Assembly (NCBI GenBank): GCA_965198415.1 | Contig: CBDAPN010000031.1 | Span: 558,001-622,000 of the forward strand | Reading direction: 5' to 3' | Origin: Endozoicomonas sp965198415 | GTDB taxonomy: Bacteria; Pseudomonadota; Gammaproteobacteria; Pseudomonadales; Endozoicomonadaceae | DNA: 64,000 nt | Shown here: piece after piece, positions 54,794 through 63,010 of the stretch | Position numbering within the stretch: position 1 is the first letter of the stretch | How the letters are laid out: each line of letters opens with the position of its first letter | Program-made: the position numbers and the translations under genes | The notes under the pieces: generated by a model | What the model saw: the letters and a program-made list of their open reading frames with translations, nothing else | Told to the model about the DNA's origin: nothing | Database searches by the model: none

Positions 54794-55396
54794 ATGATGA
54801 CACATTACCTTGACCTCCGCTGTCTTACACCGCCTAACGAAACAGGCTGGATGCTGGGGCGTGTCATGCGGCAGGTTCATGGCTACCTTGCATCCGGTAA
54901 TATTTCTGATCTTGCCGTCGCGTTGCCGAGAATGAAAAGCCATCACCCCGGCGATTGTCTCAGGATGTTCGCAGCGATGGACAGGCTTGAGGACCTGCTG
55001 GATAAAACCGGTCTGAGACATTTACAAGAAAGCGGTGCTATTGATCTGGCGGATGTGTCAGAGGTTCCCAAGCATACTGAATTTGCTGTCTACACCCGTG
55101 CCCGTCAACCTGAGAAGGGGAGTTCCAGCCAGATAGCTCGAAGAGAGGCGCGCTTCCTTGAACACCTGAAAAAGAAAGGTTTAACTCCTGATAAGGCGCT
55201 TCTGAAGGCACGGCGTAAGCGCTGGAGTGAGTCTTTTTCTAGTGATCGTGTGTTTTTATCGATGGGGAGTCAATGCACTGGCCAGCAGTTTCAGTTATTC
55301 ATTGAGCGAAAACTGGTTCGAGCAGCGGTCTCGGCGAAGTTTGGCCACTATGGGCTGAGTTTTGGCAGCAAGAAGGCAACCGTTCCTCATTTTTGA
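54794..55396 (+). CDS. csy4: Type I-F Csy4/Cas6f crRNA endonuclease
   Basis: A protein of 200 residues. With the ATG at 54794 the catalytic histidine falls at residue 29 (MRQVHGYLA), the same number as in Pseudomonas aeruginosa Csy4. The Arg-rich helix (QIARREARFLEHLKKKG, then KARRKRW) that reads the repeat hairpin and the C-terminal FGHYGLSFGSKKATVPHF are present. It cuts each repeat at the base of the stem and stays bound to the 3' hairpin. A strong AGGAGG site precedes it. Confidence 0.95.
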   Translation: MMTHYLDLRCLTPPNETGWMLGRVMRQVHGYLASGNISDLAVALPRMKSHHPGDCLRMFAAMDRLEDLLDKTGLRHLQESGAIDLADVSEVPKHTEFAVYTRARQPEKGSSSQIARREARFLEHLKKKGLTPDKALLKARRKRWSESFSSDRVFLSMGSQCTGQQFQLFIERKLVRAAVSAKFGHYGLSFGSKKATVPHF

Positions 55397-55537
55397 TGGA
55401 TAAAACATCGTTTTGGGAGGTTTTTTATAACTACATGAAATGTAAGCTATTTTATATTTCGATAAGAAAATGATGTTTTGCTTGCGTTCAACGAACTTTT
55501 CTTATGCAAAATATCGGGTTAGCTTAGGGATCATAAT
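55397..55537 (+). promoter_or_regulatory. CRISPR leader
   Basis: 141 AT-rich bases between the csy4 stop and the first repeat, without a gene. The position next to intact repeats identifies it as the leader; the far end of the array carries the mutated repeats. It should hold the array promoter and the Cas1-Cas2-3 integration site. Confidence 0.75.
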
Positions 55538-57134
55538 GTTCGCCGCCGCAGAGGCGGCTTAGAAAACTTGCGTTGTCTGGATTGCCAATCGTTCGCCGCC
55601 GCACAGGCGGCTTAGAAAACAACCGCTACCGGGCTGTTTTCAAAACAGAACGTTCGCCGCCGCACAGGCGGCTTAGAAAAAACCGATTGCGAAAAAAGCC
55701 CCTTGGGAGGCAACCCAGTTCGCCGCCGCAGAGGCGGCTTAGAAACTTGAACCAATCTTCAACTGGAAGTTCGCCGCCGCACAGGCGGCTTAGAAACGCA
55801 CCGGCTTTGAAGGCAACTTTTGCAGAAGCATCGCTATAAACCGTTCGCCGCCGCACAGGCGGCTTAGAAACGGGCTTTGAAGGCAAGGCGGCTTGCAGAA
55901 GCATCAAACGGGTTCGCCGCCGCAGAGGCGGCTTAGAAATGTTGTTTTGACTGCAGGCGGCGCTTGAATTCGCCGCCGCATCACGTCTTGTTCGCCGCCG
56001 CAGAGGCGGCTTAGAAAACCAGAAATCATCAGGAGCGTTATACCAATCGGTTCGCCGCCGCACAGGCGGCTTAGAAATGCGGACTAAAGCCGGGCATTCC
56101 GTCTTGTTCGCCGCCGCACAGGCGGCTTAGAAAAATGTCCAGTGGGTTCAGGCGGCTTAGAAGCAAAGTTTTGTTCGCCGCCGCACAGGCGGCTTAGAAA
56201 AAGATAACGATAAAGACGCAGGTTCAAAAAAGTTCGCCGCCGCAGAGGCGGCTTAGAAAAATGGCGAAAATTTTTACTGCCAAGTGTTCGCCGCCGCACA
56301 GGCGGCTTAGAAAGCTCAATTCGTAAAAGTGCAGCGTTCGCCGCCGCAGAGGCGGCTTAGAAATAGTGGATTGAAACAGTATTCAGATCAGCCATTGCAG
56401 TTCGCCGCCGCACAGGCGGCTTAGAAACAACGATCAAAAGCCCGGCTGGACACCTGTATCAGTTCGCCGCCGCAGAGGCGGCTTAGAAAAATAAGAACCG
56501 ACAAGGCCCGGGCTTTGAAGGTTCGCCGCCGCACAGGCGGCTTAGAAATTGAGGGTTTTAATTTTCAACTATGAAAATACAGCTCTACGTTCGCCGCCGC
56601 ACAGGCGGCTTAGAAAACGGTGAATTCAACGGTTCGCCGCCGCAGAGCGCCCCTGTTCGCCGCCGCACAGGCGGCTTAGAAAAAGAAAAAGCGTTCGCCG
56701 CCGCACAGGCGGCTTAGAAAAATTAGCAACTGGAGCCGTGTTCGCCGCCGCAGAGGCGGCTTAGAAAAAACCTGAGAAAATTAGCAACTGGAGAGCGTTC
56801 GCCGCCGCAGAGGCGGCTTAGAAAATCATGCAAATTCCGTGCAACGATGATCAGCTCATGTTCGCCGCCGCAGAGGCGGCTTAGAAAATGTTGCTTTTTG
56901 ATATGTGTGTTAACCGTTGGTTCGCCGCCGCAGAGGCGGCTTAGAAAATATCCAGCGCAACATGGCCATTTTTTTGTTGGTGTTCGCCGCCGCAGAGGCG
57001 GCTTAGAAAATGGTAGCGCTGGTCAACTGTCGCCGCACGGCTTGTTCGCCGCCGCAGAGGCGACTTAGAAAGCAGCAACGCGAGTTCAACCGTGGCAGGT
57101 CATCAGGTTCGCCGCCACAGAGGCGGCTTAGAAA
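55538..57134 (+). CRISPR. Type I-F CRISPR array with 27 full repeats and irregular spacers
   Basis: The 28-base repeat has 5' GTTC, stem GCCGCC, loop GCACA or GCAGA, stem GGCGGC and 3' TTAGAAA, equivalent to the I-F consensus. I count 27 full repeats: 13 with loop GCACA and 14 with GCAGA; the last seven are all GCAGA. Truncated copies lie at 55968-55980, 56146-56162 and 56632-56647. The last two repeats (57044 and 57107) each have one G-to-A change, marking the old end. Spacer lengths in order of position run from 7 to 46 bases; only two are exactly 32, the I-F standard. The open frames across the array only translate the repeats. Confidence 0.97.
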
Positions 57135-57750
57135 TCATGCGTCAAGCCAGCTGTAGAGTCCTCAGTAGAAGCTCAAAGAGCTGAACGTAGTCACTGAAAG
57201 ACTGCCGCCGGATGAGATGATCAAGCAAACATACGGCAGGCAGAGAGCTGGGGAGAATGATGCCCACTGCCTCTGTCAACTACCGTTTGCCTGAAGATCA
57301 AACACTCACGCATTAAAAACTTGAGAATCGAATGTAAGCGTTGTGGCTTTAGCCAAGGGGAGGTATGTGCAAACAGTCGCTTAGGGAAAATACCCCGCTA
57401 CAGGACGGATTAACCTTTTGCTGTGAGCCGCACCTGACAAGGTGTCATACTACAGCAGCCAACACGCTGGCTAATTTGTCAGTTCGGCTGGTGCCGGTGT
57501 GTGCGGTGTCGCTAAAAACGCCCCCCAAATTGGTGCGCGTATGTATCTTGGGGGTGGGATTGTGGTAATCTTGCGAGCTTTGATCTTCGGATTACGATTC
57601 CACATCAAGACACCTTTAAGACACTTCGAATAGACGTATACTCCAGCTCTGTGGAGCGAACGCTTTTATTGCCGGTGTCCTGGTCTAAAGAACTGGAATA
57701 AATGCTGACTGAAATCTGTTGGCCGAAAGCAAAAGGAAGACTGGGTTTCC
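57135..57750. other. Gap between the CRISPR array and gyrA
   Basis: About 615 bases without a convincing gene. The first 400 bases contain broken coding-like phrases, such as a CKRCG-type zinc-ribbon trace near 57330, which may be transposase debris but is too damaged to name. The last 200 bases, ending with AAAAGGAAG before the gyrA ATG, presumably carry the gyrA promoter. Confidence 0.4.
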
Positions 57751-60336
57751 ATGACTGAAATTGCCAAAGAGATTCTCCCGGTAAATATTGAGGATGAGCT
57801 CAAGCAGTCCTATCTGGATTATGCGATGAGCGTCATCGTAGGGCGCGCCCTGCCTGATGTGCGCGACGGGCTCAAGCCCGTACACCGGCGCGTGCTGTTC
57901 GCTATGAGCGAGCTGGGCAATGACTGGAATAAACCGTATAAAAAATCCGCCCGTGTGGTTGGGGATGTGATCGGTAAGTATCACCCCCATGGCGATTCAG
58001 CGGTGTATGACACCATTGTTCGCATGGCGCAGCCCTTTTCACTGCGTTACATGTTGGTGGATGGTCAGGGAAACTTTGGTTCCATTGATGGCGATTCGGC
58101 AGCGGCGATGCGTTATACGGAAATCCGTATGGACAAAATCGCCCATCAGCTGTTGGCGGATCTTGAAAAGGAGACCGTCGATTACGTCGACAACTACGAT
58201 GGCACCGAGAAAATTCCCGCCGTTCTGCCCACCCGCATTCCAAATCTGTTGGTTAACGGCGCTGCCGGTATTGCGGTGGGGATGGCAACTAACATTCCGC
58301 CTCATAATCTGACCGAAGTGGTGACCGGCGCTCTGGCACTACTGGACGATGAGTCCCTGAGTGTGGATGACCTGATGGAGTTTATTCCGGGGCCGGACTT
58401 TCCGACCTCGGCGATTATCAATGGCCGGGCGGGCATTTTACAGGCTTATCGTACCGGCCGGGGGCGTATCTACATTCGCGCCAAGGCAGAGATTGAGCAC
58501 GACGAAAAGAAAAACAAAAGCACCATTATCGTTCACGAAATTCCTTATCAGGTTAACAAGGCGCGGCTCATTGAAAAAATTGCCGAGCTGGTTAAAGAGC
58601 GCAAAATTGAAGGTATTTCTGAACTGCGTGACGAGTCAGACAAAGACGGTATGCGGATTGTGATCGAGCTGCGCCGGGGCGAAAACGCCGAAGTGGTGCT
58701 GAACAATCTCTACGCGCAAACGCAGATGGAAACCGTTTTTGGCATCAATATGGTGGCCCTGCAAGACGGCCAGCCTAAACTGCTGAACCTTAAAGACACG
58801 CTCGAAGCGTTCCTTCGCCATCGTCGTGAAGTTGTCACCCGTCGTACCGTTTTCGAGTTGAGAAAAGCCCGCGAGCGTGGCCATCTGCTCGAAGGGTTGG
58901 CGGTTGCTCTTTCCAATATTGACCCGGTGATTCAGCTGATCAAGGAGTCACCCACCCCGGCAGAAGCGCTGGAAAAACTGGTGAGCAAAGGTTGGAATCC
59001 GGGCCACATGATCGAAATGGCCGAGCGTGCCGGTGCGGATGCCTGTCGTCCGGAGGAGTTGCCAGAAACTTATGGCCTGCGTGATGGGCTCTATTACCTC
59101 TCACCGGCTCAGGCTAAAGCCATTTTGGAAATGCGTCTGCACCGTCTTACCGGCATGGAGCATGAAAAGCTGCTGGCGGAGTACCGCGAGCTGGTGGATA
59201 AAATTGCCGAGTTTCTGCTGATTCTCAATAATGCCGATAAACTCCGCTCAGTGATTCGTGGCGAACTTGAGCAGGTGCGGGACGAATTTGGCGATGTACG
59301 TCGCACCGAGATCACCAGCTCTCGGCGCGACCTCACGGTAGAAGACCTGATCGACGAAGAAGACATGGTGGTGACTTTATCCCACGGCGGTTACGCCAAA
59401 ACCACCCCGCTCGATACCTATCAGGCTCAGCGTCGCGGTGGCCGGGGTAAGTCGGCCGCTTCCGTCAAAGAGGAAGACTACGTTGAGCGTATGCTGGTGG
59501 TGAACACCCATACGCAGATTCTGTTTTTCTCCAGCAAGGGTAAGGTGTACTGGCTGAAGGGGTATCAGATTCCCCAGGCTGGCCGCACCTCCCGAGGCCG
59601 TCCGATCATCAATATTCTGCCTTTGGAAGACGGCGAAAAGATCACCGCCATGCTGCCGGTTGAAGAGTTTACGGCGGGTCATTATGTGTTTATGGCCACC
59701 ATGAACGGTACCGTGAAAAAAACACCACTGGAGCAGTTCTCCCGACCTCGTCCTTCCGGTTTGATCGCGCTGGGGCTGGATGAAGGGGATACGCTGGTGG
59801 GGGCGGAAATCACCACGGGGGATAAGCAGGTCATGCTGCTCTCCAACGGTGGTAAGGCGGTACGCTTTGATGAGACCGATGTCCGCGCCATGGGGCGCAC
59901 CGCTCGGGGTGTGCGGGGGATGAAGCTGCCCGAAGGTCAGCGCATCATTGCACTGATTATTCCTGAAGAGCATGCCCAGATTCTCACCGCCAGCGCCAAG
60001 GGTTTTGGTAAGCGCACCGCCATTGAGGAGTTTCGTCTGACCAGCCGTGGCGGTCAGGGTGTCATCTCCATGCAGTGTACGCAAAGAAACGGTGAAATCG
60101 TCGGCGCCATTCAGGTGAAGGCGGGTGAACAGATTATGCTGATTTCCGATCAGGGGACTTTGGTCAGAACCAGTGTTGAGGGCGTCTCTTCACTGAGTCG
60201 AAATACCCAGGGCGTGACGTTAATCCGTGTCTCGCAAGGGGAGAAGCTGGTGGGTGTTGCCCGGGTCGAAGAGCCGGACGAAGAGCCAGACGAAGATGCC
60301 GGGCAGGACGATCCTGACGACGGCGCCGAGTCCTGA
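57751..60336 (+). CDS. gyrA: DNA gyrase subunit A
   Basis: A protein of 861 residues. The breakage-reunion domain has the catalytic Tyr in AAMRYTEIRM. The quinolone-resistance region reads GKYHPHGDSAVYDTIVRMAQP with the sensitive-type Ser and Asp. The C-terminal beta-pinwheel carries the GyrA box QRRGGRG, and the tail is acidic (DEEPDEDAGQDDPDDG). With GyrB it introduces negative supercoils. A terminator follows 12 bases after the stop. serC-pheA-hisC downstream is the order known from Pseudomonas and relatives. Confidence 0.98.
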   Translation: MTEIAKEILPVNIEDELKQSYLDYAMSVIVGRALPDVRDGLKPVHRRVLFAMSELGNDWNKPYKKSARVVGDVIGKYHPHGDSAVYDTIVRMAQPFSLRYMLVDGQGNFGSIDGDSAAAMRYTEIRMDKIAHQLLADLEKETVDYVDNYDGTEKIPAVLPTRIPNLLVNGAAGIAVGMATNIPPHNLTEVVTGALALLDDESLSVDDLMEFIPGPDFPTSAIINGRAGILQAYRTGRGRIYIRAKAEIEHDEKKNKSTIIVHEIPYQVNKARLIEKIAELVKERKIEGISELRDESDKDGMRIVIELRRGENAEVVLNNLYAQTQMETVFGINMVALQDGQPKLLNLKDTLEAFLRHRREVVTRRTVFELRKARERGHLLEGLAVALSNIDPVIQLIKESPTPAEALEKLVSKGWNPGHMIEMAERAGADACRPEELPETYGLRDGLYYLSPAQAKAILEMRLHRLTGMEHEKLLAEYRELVDKIAEFLLILNNADKLRSVIRGELEQVRDEFGDVRRTEITSSRRDLTVEDLIDEEDMVVTLSHGGYAKTTPLDTYQAQRRGGRGKSAASVKEEDYVERMLVVNTHTQILFFSSKGKVYWLKGYQIPQAGRTSRGRPIINILPLEDGEKITAMLPVEEFTAGHYVFMATMNGTVKKTPLEQFSRPRPSGLIALGLDEGDTLVGAEITTGDKQVMLLSNGGKAVRFDETDVRAMGRTARGVRGMKLPEGQRIIALIIPEEHAQILTASAKGFGKRTAIEEFRLTSRGGQGVISMQCTQRNGEIVGAIQVKAGEQIMLISDQGTLVRTSVEGVSSLSRNTQGVTLIRVSQGEKLVGVARVEEPDEEPDEDAGQDDPDDGAES

Positions 60337-60347
60337 TCCACTGCGTA

Positions 60348-60374
60348 AACGCCAGCCTTTGTGCTGGCGTTTTT
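60348..60374 (+). terminator. Rho-independent terminator after gyrA
   Basis: AACGCCAGC pairs with GCTGGCGTT around a 6-base loop (CTTTGT) and is followed directly by a T-run. This is a textbook intrinsic terminator that separates gyrA from serC. Confidence 0.92.
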
Positions 60375-60380
60375 GTGCCT

Positions 60381-60432
60381 GCCAAGGAGGCAATCGGTGG
60401 GTGGTGTTCGTGGGAGTCCATTGCCTCCTGGC
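60381..60432. repeat. Imperfect palindrome downstream of gyrA (REP-like)
   Basis: GCCAAGGAGGCAAT (60381-60394) is mirrored by ATTGCCTCCTGGC (60420-60432) with one bulge, enclosing 25 bases. The phrase CGTGGGAGTCCATTGC within it recurs as CGTGGGAGTGCATTGC on the minus strand after pheA (62904-62889). It may be a dispersed palindromic element. The rest of the gap to serC shows no gene. Confidence 0.45.
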
Positions 60433-60632
60433 TGTTTGCTAAGCTTTGGAAGTTCTGTAGGCGCGCTGTAGAAAATAAGCAGGCGCAAGCCTTGCTGCTA
60501 CGCCTATGCAAAAACGTGGGCGCAAGGCTAAAAATGCGGTAGTTGTTATCCTCAACTTTCTGTCATCCTCGCCACGGGAGTTGTTCCTTGAGACCCTCCC
60601 AAAGAGGGTTTTAATCTGAAGAGGGAGTGATT

Positions 60633-61751
60633 GTGAAGCACTGTGTAAATGATATTCTGGCGCAGCTGGATAATCGTGTGTACAACTTTTCCGCCGGTCC
60701 GGCACCAATTCCCCATGAGGTGCTGCAACAGGCTCGGGACGAGATGATGAACTGGCAAGAGGTGGGCGCCTCGGTGATGGAAATCAGCCATCGCAGTGAG
60801 CAGTTTCTCGGTGTGGCCCACGAAGCCGAAAAAGATTTTCGCGAGCTGTTGCAGATTCCGCAAAATTATAAGGTGCTGTTTTTGCAAGGGGGTGCCCGTG
60901 GCCAGTTTGCTGCGGTTCCTTTGAACCTCAAAGGTAATTTTACCTCGGCAGACTACATTAACTGCGGTTACTGGGCTCAATCGGCCATCAAAGAAGCGCA
61001 GCGGTATCTGGATGTCAACATTGCCGCAGACGGCAAATCCCACGGCTTTAACGCCATGCCACCGCAAAGCGAGTGGCGCCTGAGCAAAGACGCCGCCTAT
61101 TTGCACTACACCACCAATGAGACCATCGGTGGGCTTGAGTTTGCCACCATTCCGGATACCGGCGAGGTGCCGCTGGTGGCGGATATGTCGTCCAATATTC
61201 TCTCGGCGCCGCTGGATGTGAGCCGTTTTGGGGTGATTTATGCTGGCGCACAGAAAAATATCGGGCCGGCTGGCCTGACGGTGGTTATTGTCCGTGAAGA
61301 CCTGTTGGAGCGCCCTTCTTTTTTGTGTCCGTCGGTGTTTGACTACAAATTGCAGGCCGCCAATGGCTCAATGTACAACACCCCGCCAACCTTTGCCTGG
61401 TATCTGGCGGGTCTGGTCTTTAAGTGGCTCAAAGCTCAGGGCGGCCTTGAGGTAATGGGTGAGGTGAACGCACGCAAGGCTGGCCGTCTGTATGCACTCA
61501 TTGATAAGTCCGGTTTTTATCATAATCCGGTAGAGCCACAGTGGCGTTCGAAAATGAACATACCGTTTACTTTGGCGAACCCTGAGTTGGATGCGAACTT
61601 TCTGGCGGAGTCGGAGCAGGAAGGCTTCCGTTTCCTAAAAGGCCATAAGGCAGTGGGCGGTATGCGGGCGAGTATCTATAATGCAGTGCCAGAGCAACAC
61701 GTGGATGCTCTAATTGACTTCATGACAGAATTTGAACGGCGGTACGGATAA
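60633..61751 (+). CDS. serC: Phosphoserine aminotransferase
   Basis: A protein of 372 residues if started at GTG 60633, which is 5 bases after AGGGAG; GTG 60627 in the same frame is an alternative. The N-terminal VYNFSAGPAPIPHEVL and the block VLFLQGGARGQFAAVPLNL are SerC hallmarks. The PLP lysine lies in YAGAQKNIGPAG. It makes phosphoserine, and in the B6 pathway 4-phosphohydroxythreonine, which links it to pdxJ function. The stop codon overlaps the pheA ATG. Confidence 0.95.
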   Translation: MKHCVNDILAQLDNRVYNFSAGPAPIPHEVLQQARDEMMNWQEVGASVMEISHRSEQFLGVAHEAEKDFRELLQIPQNYKVLFLQGGARGQFAAVPLNLKGNFTSADYINCGYWAQSAIKEAQRYLDVNIAADGKSHGFNAMPPQSEWRLSKDAAYLHYTTNETIGGLEFATIPDTGEVPLVADMSSNILSAPLDVSRFGVIYAGAQKNIGPAGLTVVIVREDLLERPSFLCPSVFDYKLQAANGSMYNTPPTFAWYLAGLVFKWLKAQGGLEVMGEVNARKAGRLYALIDKSGFYHNPVEPQWRSKMNIPFTLANPELDANFLAESEQEGFRFLKGHKAVGGMRASIYNAVPEQHVDALIDFMTEFERRYG

Positions 61752-62836
61752 TGGCAGAACAGAAGCTGGGACAGTTAAGACAACGGATTGACAGACTCGA
61801 TCAAAAAATACTCGACTTAATCAGCGAGCGTGCACGCTGCGCCCAGCAAGTGGCGCAGGTGAAAATGGAAGCTGACCCTGCCGCTGTTTTTTATCGGCCT
61901 GAGCGTGAGGCTCAGGTACTGCGCGCCATCATGGAGAAAAACCTCGGGCCATTAAACGATGAAGAGATGGCCCGGCTATTTCGCGAAATAATGTCCGCCT
62001 GCCTGGCGCTTGAAGAGCCGGTGCGGGTGGCTTTTTTGGGGCCTGAGGGAACCTTTACCCAGCAAGCCTCGTTAAAGCACTTTGGTCACTCTGCCCAATG
62101 CATCCCGATGGCCGCTATTGATGACGTGTTTCGGGAGGTGGCGGCCGGGGCGGTCAATTATGGTGTGGTACCGGTGGAGAACTCCACGGAAGGGGTGGTC
62201 AGCCACACTCTGGACAGCTTTATGGATTCGTCCCTGAAGATCTGTGGTGAAGTGGTGCTGCGTATTCATCAGCATATGATGGTATCGGAAAATACCCGTC
62301 GGGATCACATTACCCGCATTTACTCCCACGCCCAATCCTTTGCCCAATGTCGCAAGTGGCTCGATGCCCACTGGCCCATGGCTGAGCGGGTGGCGGTGAG
62401 CTCCAATGCCGAAGCCGCCAAACGGATCAAGGGTGAATGGAACTCTGCCGCCATCGCCGGCGATATGGCGGCGGATATGTACGGCTTAGAAAAGATTGCC
62501 GAAAAAATCGAAGATCGCCCGGACAACTCCACCCGATTTTTGATTATTGGTAACCAGTCGGTGGAGGTCAGTGGTGATGACAAGACCTCAGTGGTGATCA
62601 GCATGCGTAATCAGCCCGGCGCGCTGCACGCCATTTTGGAGCCTTTTCATGTCCACAGCATTGACCTGACCCGGGTGGAGACGCGCCCATCAAGAAGCGG
62701 CATTTGGAACTATGTATTCTTTGTTGATTTTGAAGGGCATCAGGATGACCCGGTGGTCAGGAAAGTGCTGGAAAAGCTCGGCCAGCGTGCCAATGACCTG
62801 CGCGTGCTCGGTTCTTATCCCAAAGGGGTGCTCTAA
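61751..62836 (+). CDS. pheA: Bifunctional chorismate mutase/prephenate dehydratase (P-protein)
   Basis: A protein of 361 residues. The N-terminal 90 residues are an AroQ chorismate mutase (RQRIDRLDQKILDLISERA with the active-site Arg and YRPEREAQVLR). The prephenate dehydratase domain has FLGPEGTFTQQASLKHFG and VPVENSTEGVVSHTLD. A C-terminal ACT domain (SMRNQPGALHAILEPF) should bind phenylalanine for feedback control. Both steps lead to phenylpyruvate. It is translationally coupled to serC and lies before hisC. Confidence 0.97.
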   Translation: MAEQKLGQLRQRIDRLDQKILDLISERARCAQQVAQVKMEADPAAVFYRPEREAQVLRAIMEKNLGPLNDEEMARLFREIMSACLALEEPVRVAFLGPEGTFTQQASLKHFGHSAQCIPMAAIDDVFREVAAGAVNYGVVPVENSTEGVVSHTLDSFMDSSLKICGEVVLRIHQHMMVSENTRRDHITRIYSHAQSFAQCRKWLDAHWPMAERVAVSSNAEAAKRIKGEWNSAAIAGDMAADMYGLEKIAEKIEDRPDNSTRFLIIGNQSVEVSGDDKTSVVISMRNQPGALHAILEPFHVHSIDLTRVETRPSRSGIWNYVFFVDFEGHQDDPVVRKVLEKLGQRANDLRVLGSYPKGVL

Positions 62837-62857
62837 GTCGCGTTTTTGTGTGTGGCC

Positions 62858-62901
62858 GGGGTGCATTGATTCACGTTCTTTACCGTGAGCAATGCACTCC
62901 C
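62858..62901. repeat. Hairpin after pheA (REP-like)
   Basis: GTGCATTG (62861-62868) pairs with CAATGCAC (62890-62897), and inside it CACG (62872-62875) pairs with CGTG (62884-62887). No T-run follows. It shares GTGGGAGTnCATTGC with the palindrome after gyrA, so both may belong to one dispersed family. Confidence 0.5.
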
Positions 62902-63010
62902 ACGCTAGCATCGGGAAATATTCTCCTTAATTCTTATTGCGTTAGTTGATAATCGTTGTCAGTATTCTGCTCGCTACTCAATAACCTGAACACTCATGGA
63001 GCAAACAAAC

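Noticed and set aside
55573..57068. Open frames across the CRISPR array encoding repeated SPPQRRLR or SKPPLRRRT phrases
   Set aside because: They are translations of the CRISPR repeat itself and have no independent coding evidence.
47041..57134. A CRISPR-associated transposon (type I-F3)
   Set aside because: cas1 and cas2-3 are present and no tniQ, tnsA, tnsB or tnsC gene is visible. The locus is an ordinary interference type, I-F1.
57365..57568. A 67-codon frame between the array and gyrA
   Set aside because: Its composition is not protein-like and no start signal or family is visible. It is possibly damaged transposase sequence.
58021..58100. Quinolone-resistance substitutions in gyrA
   Set aside because: The HPHGDSAVYDTIV region carries the sensitive-type Ser and Asp, so no resistance change is visible.
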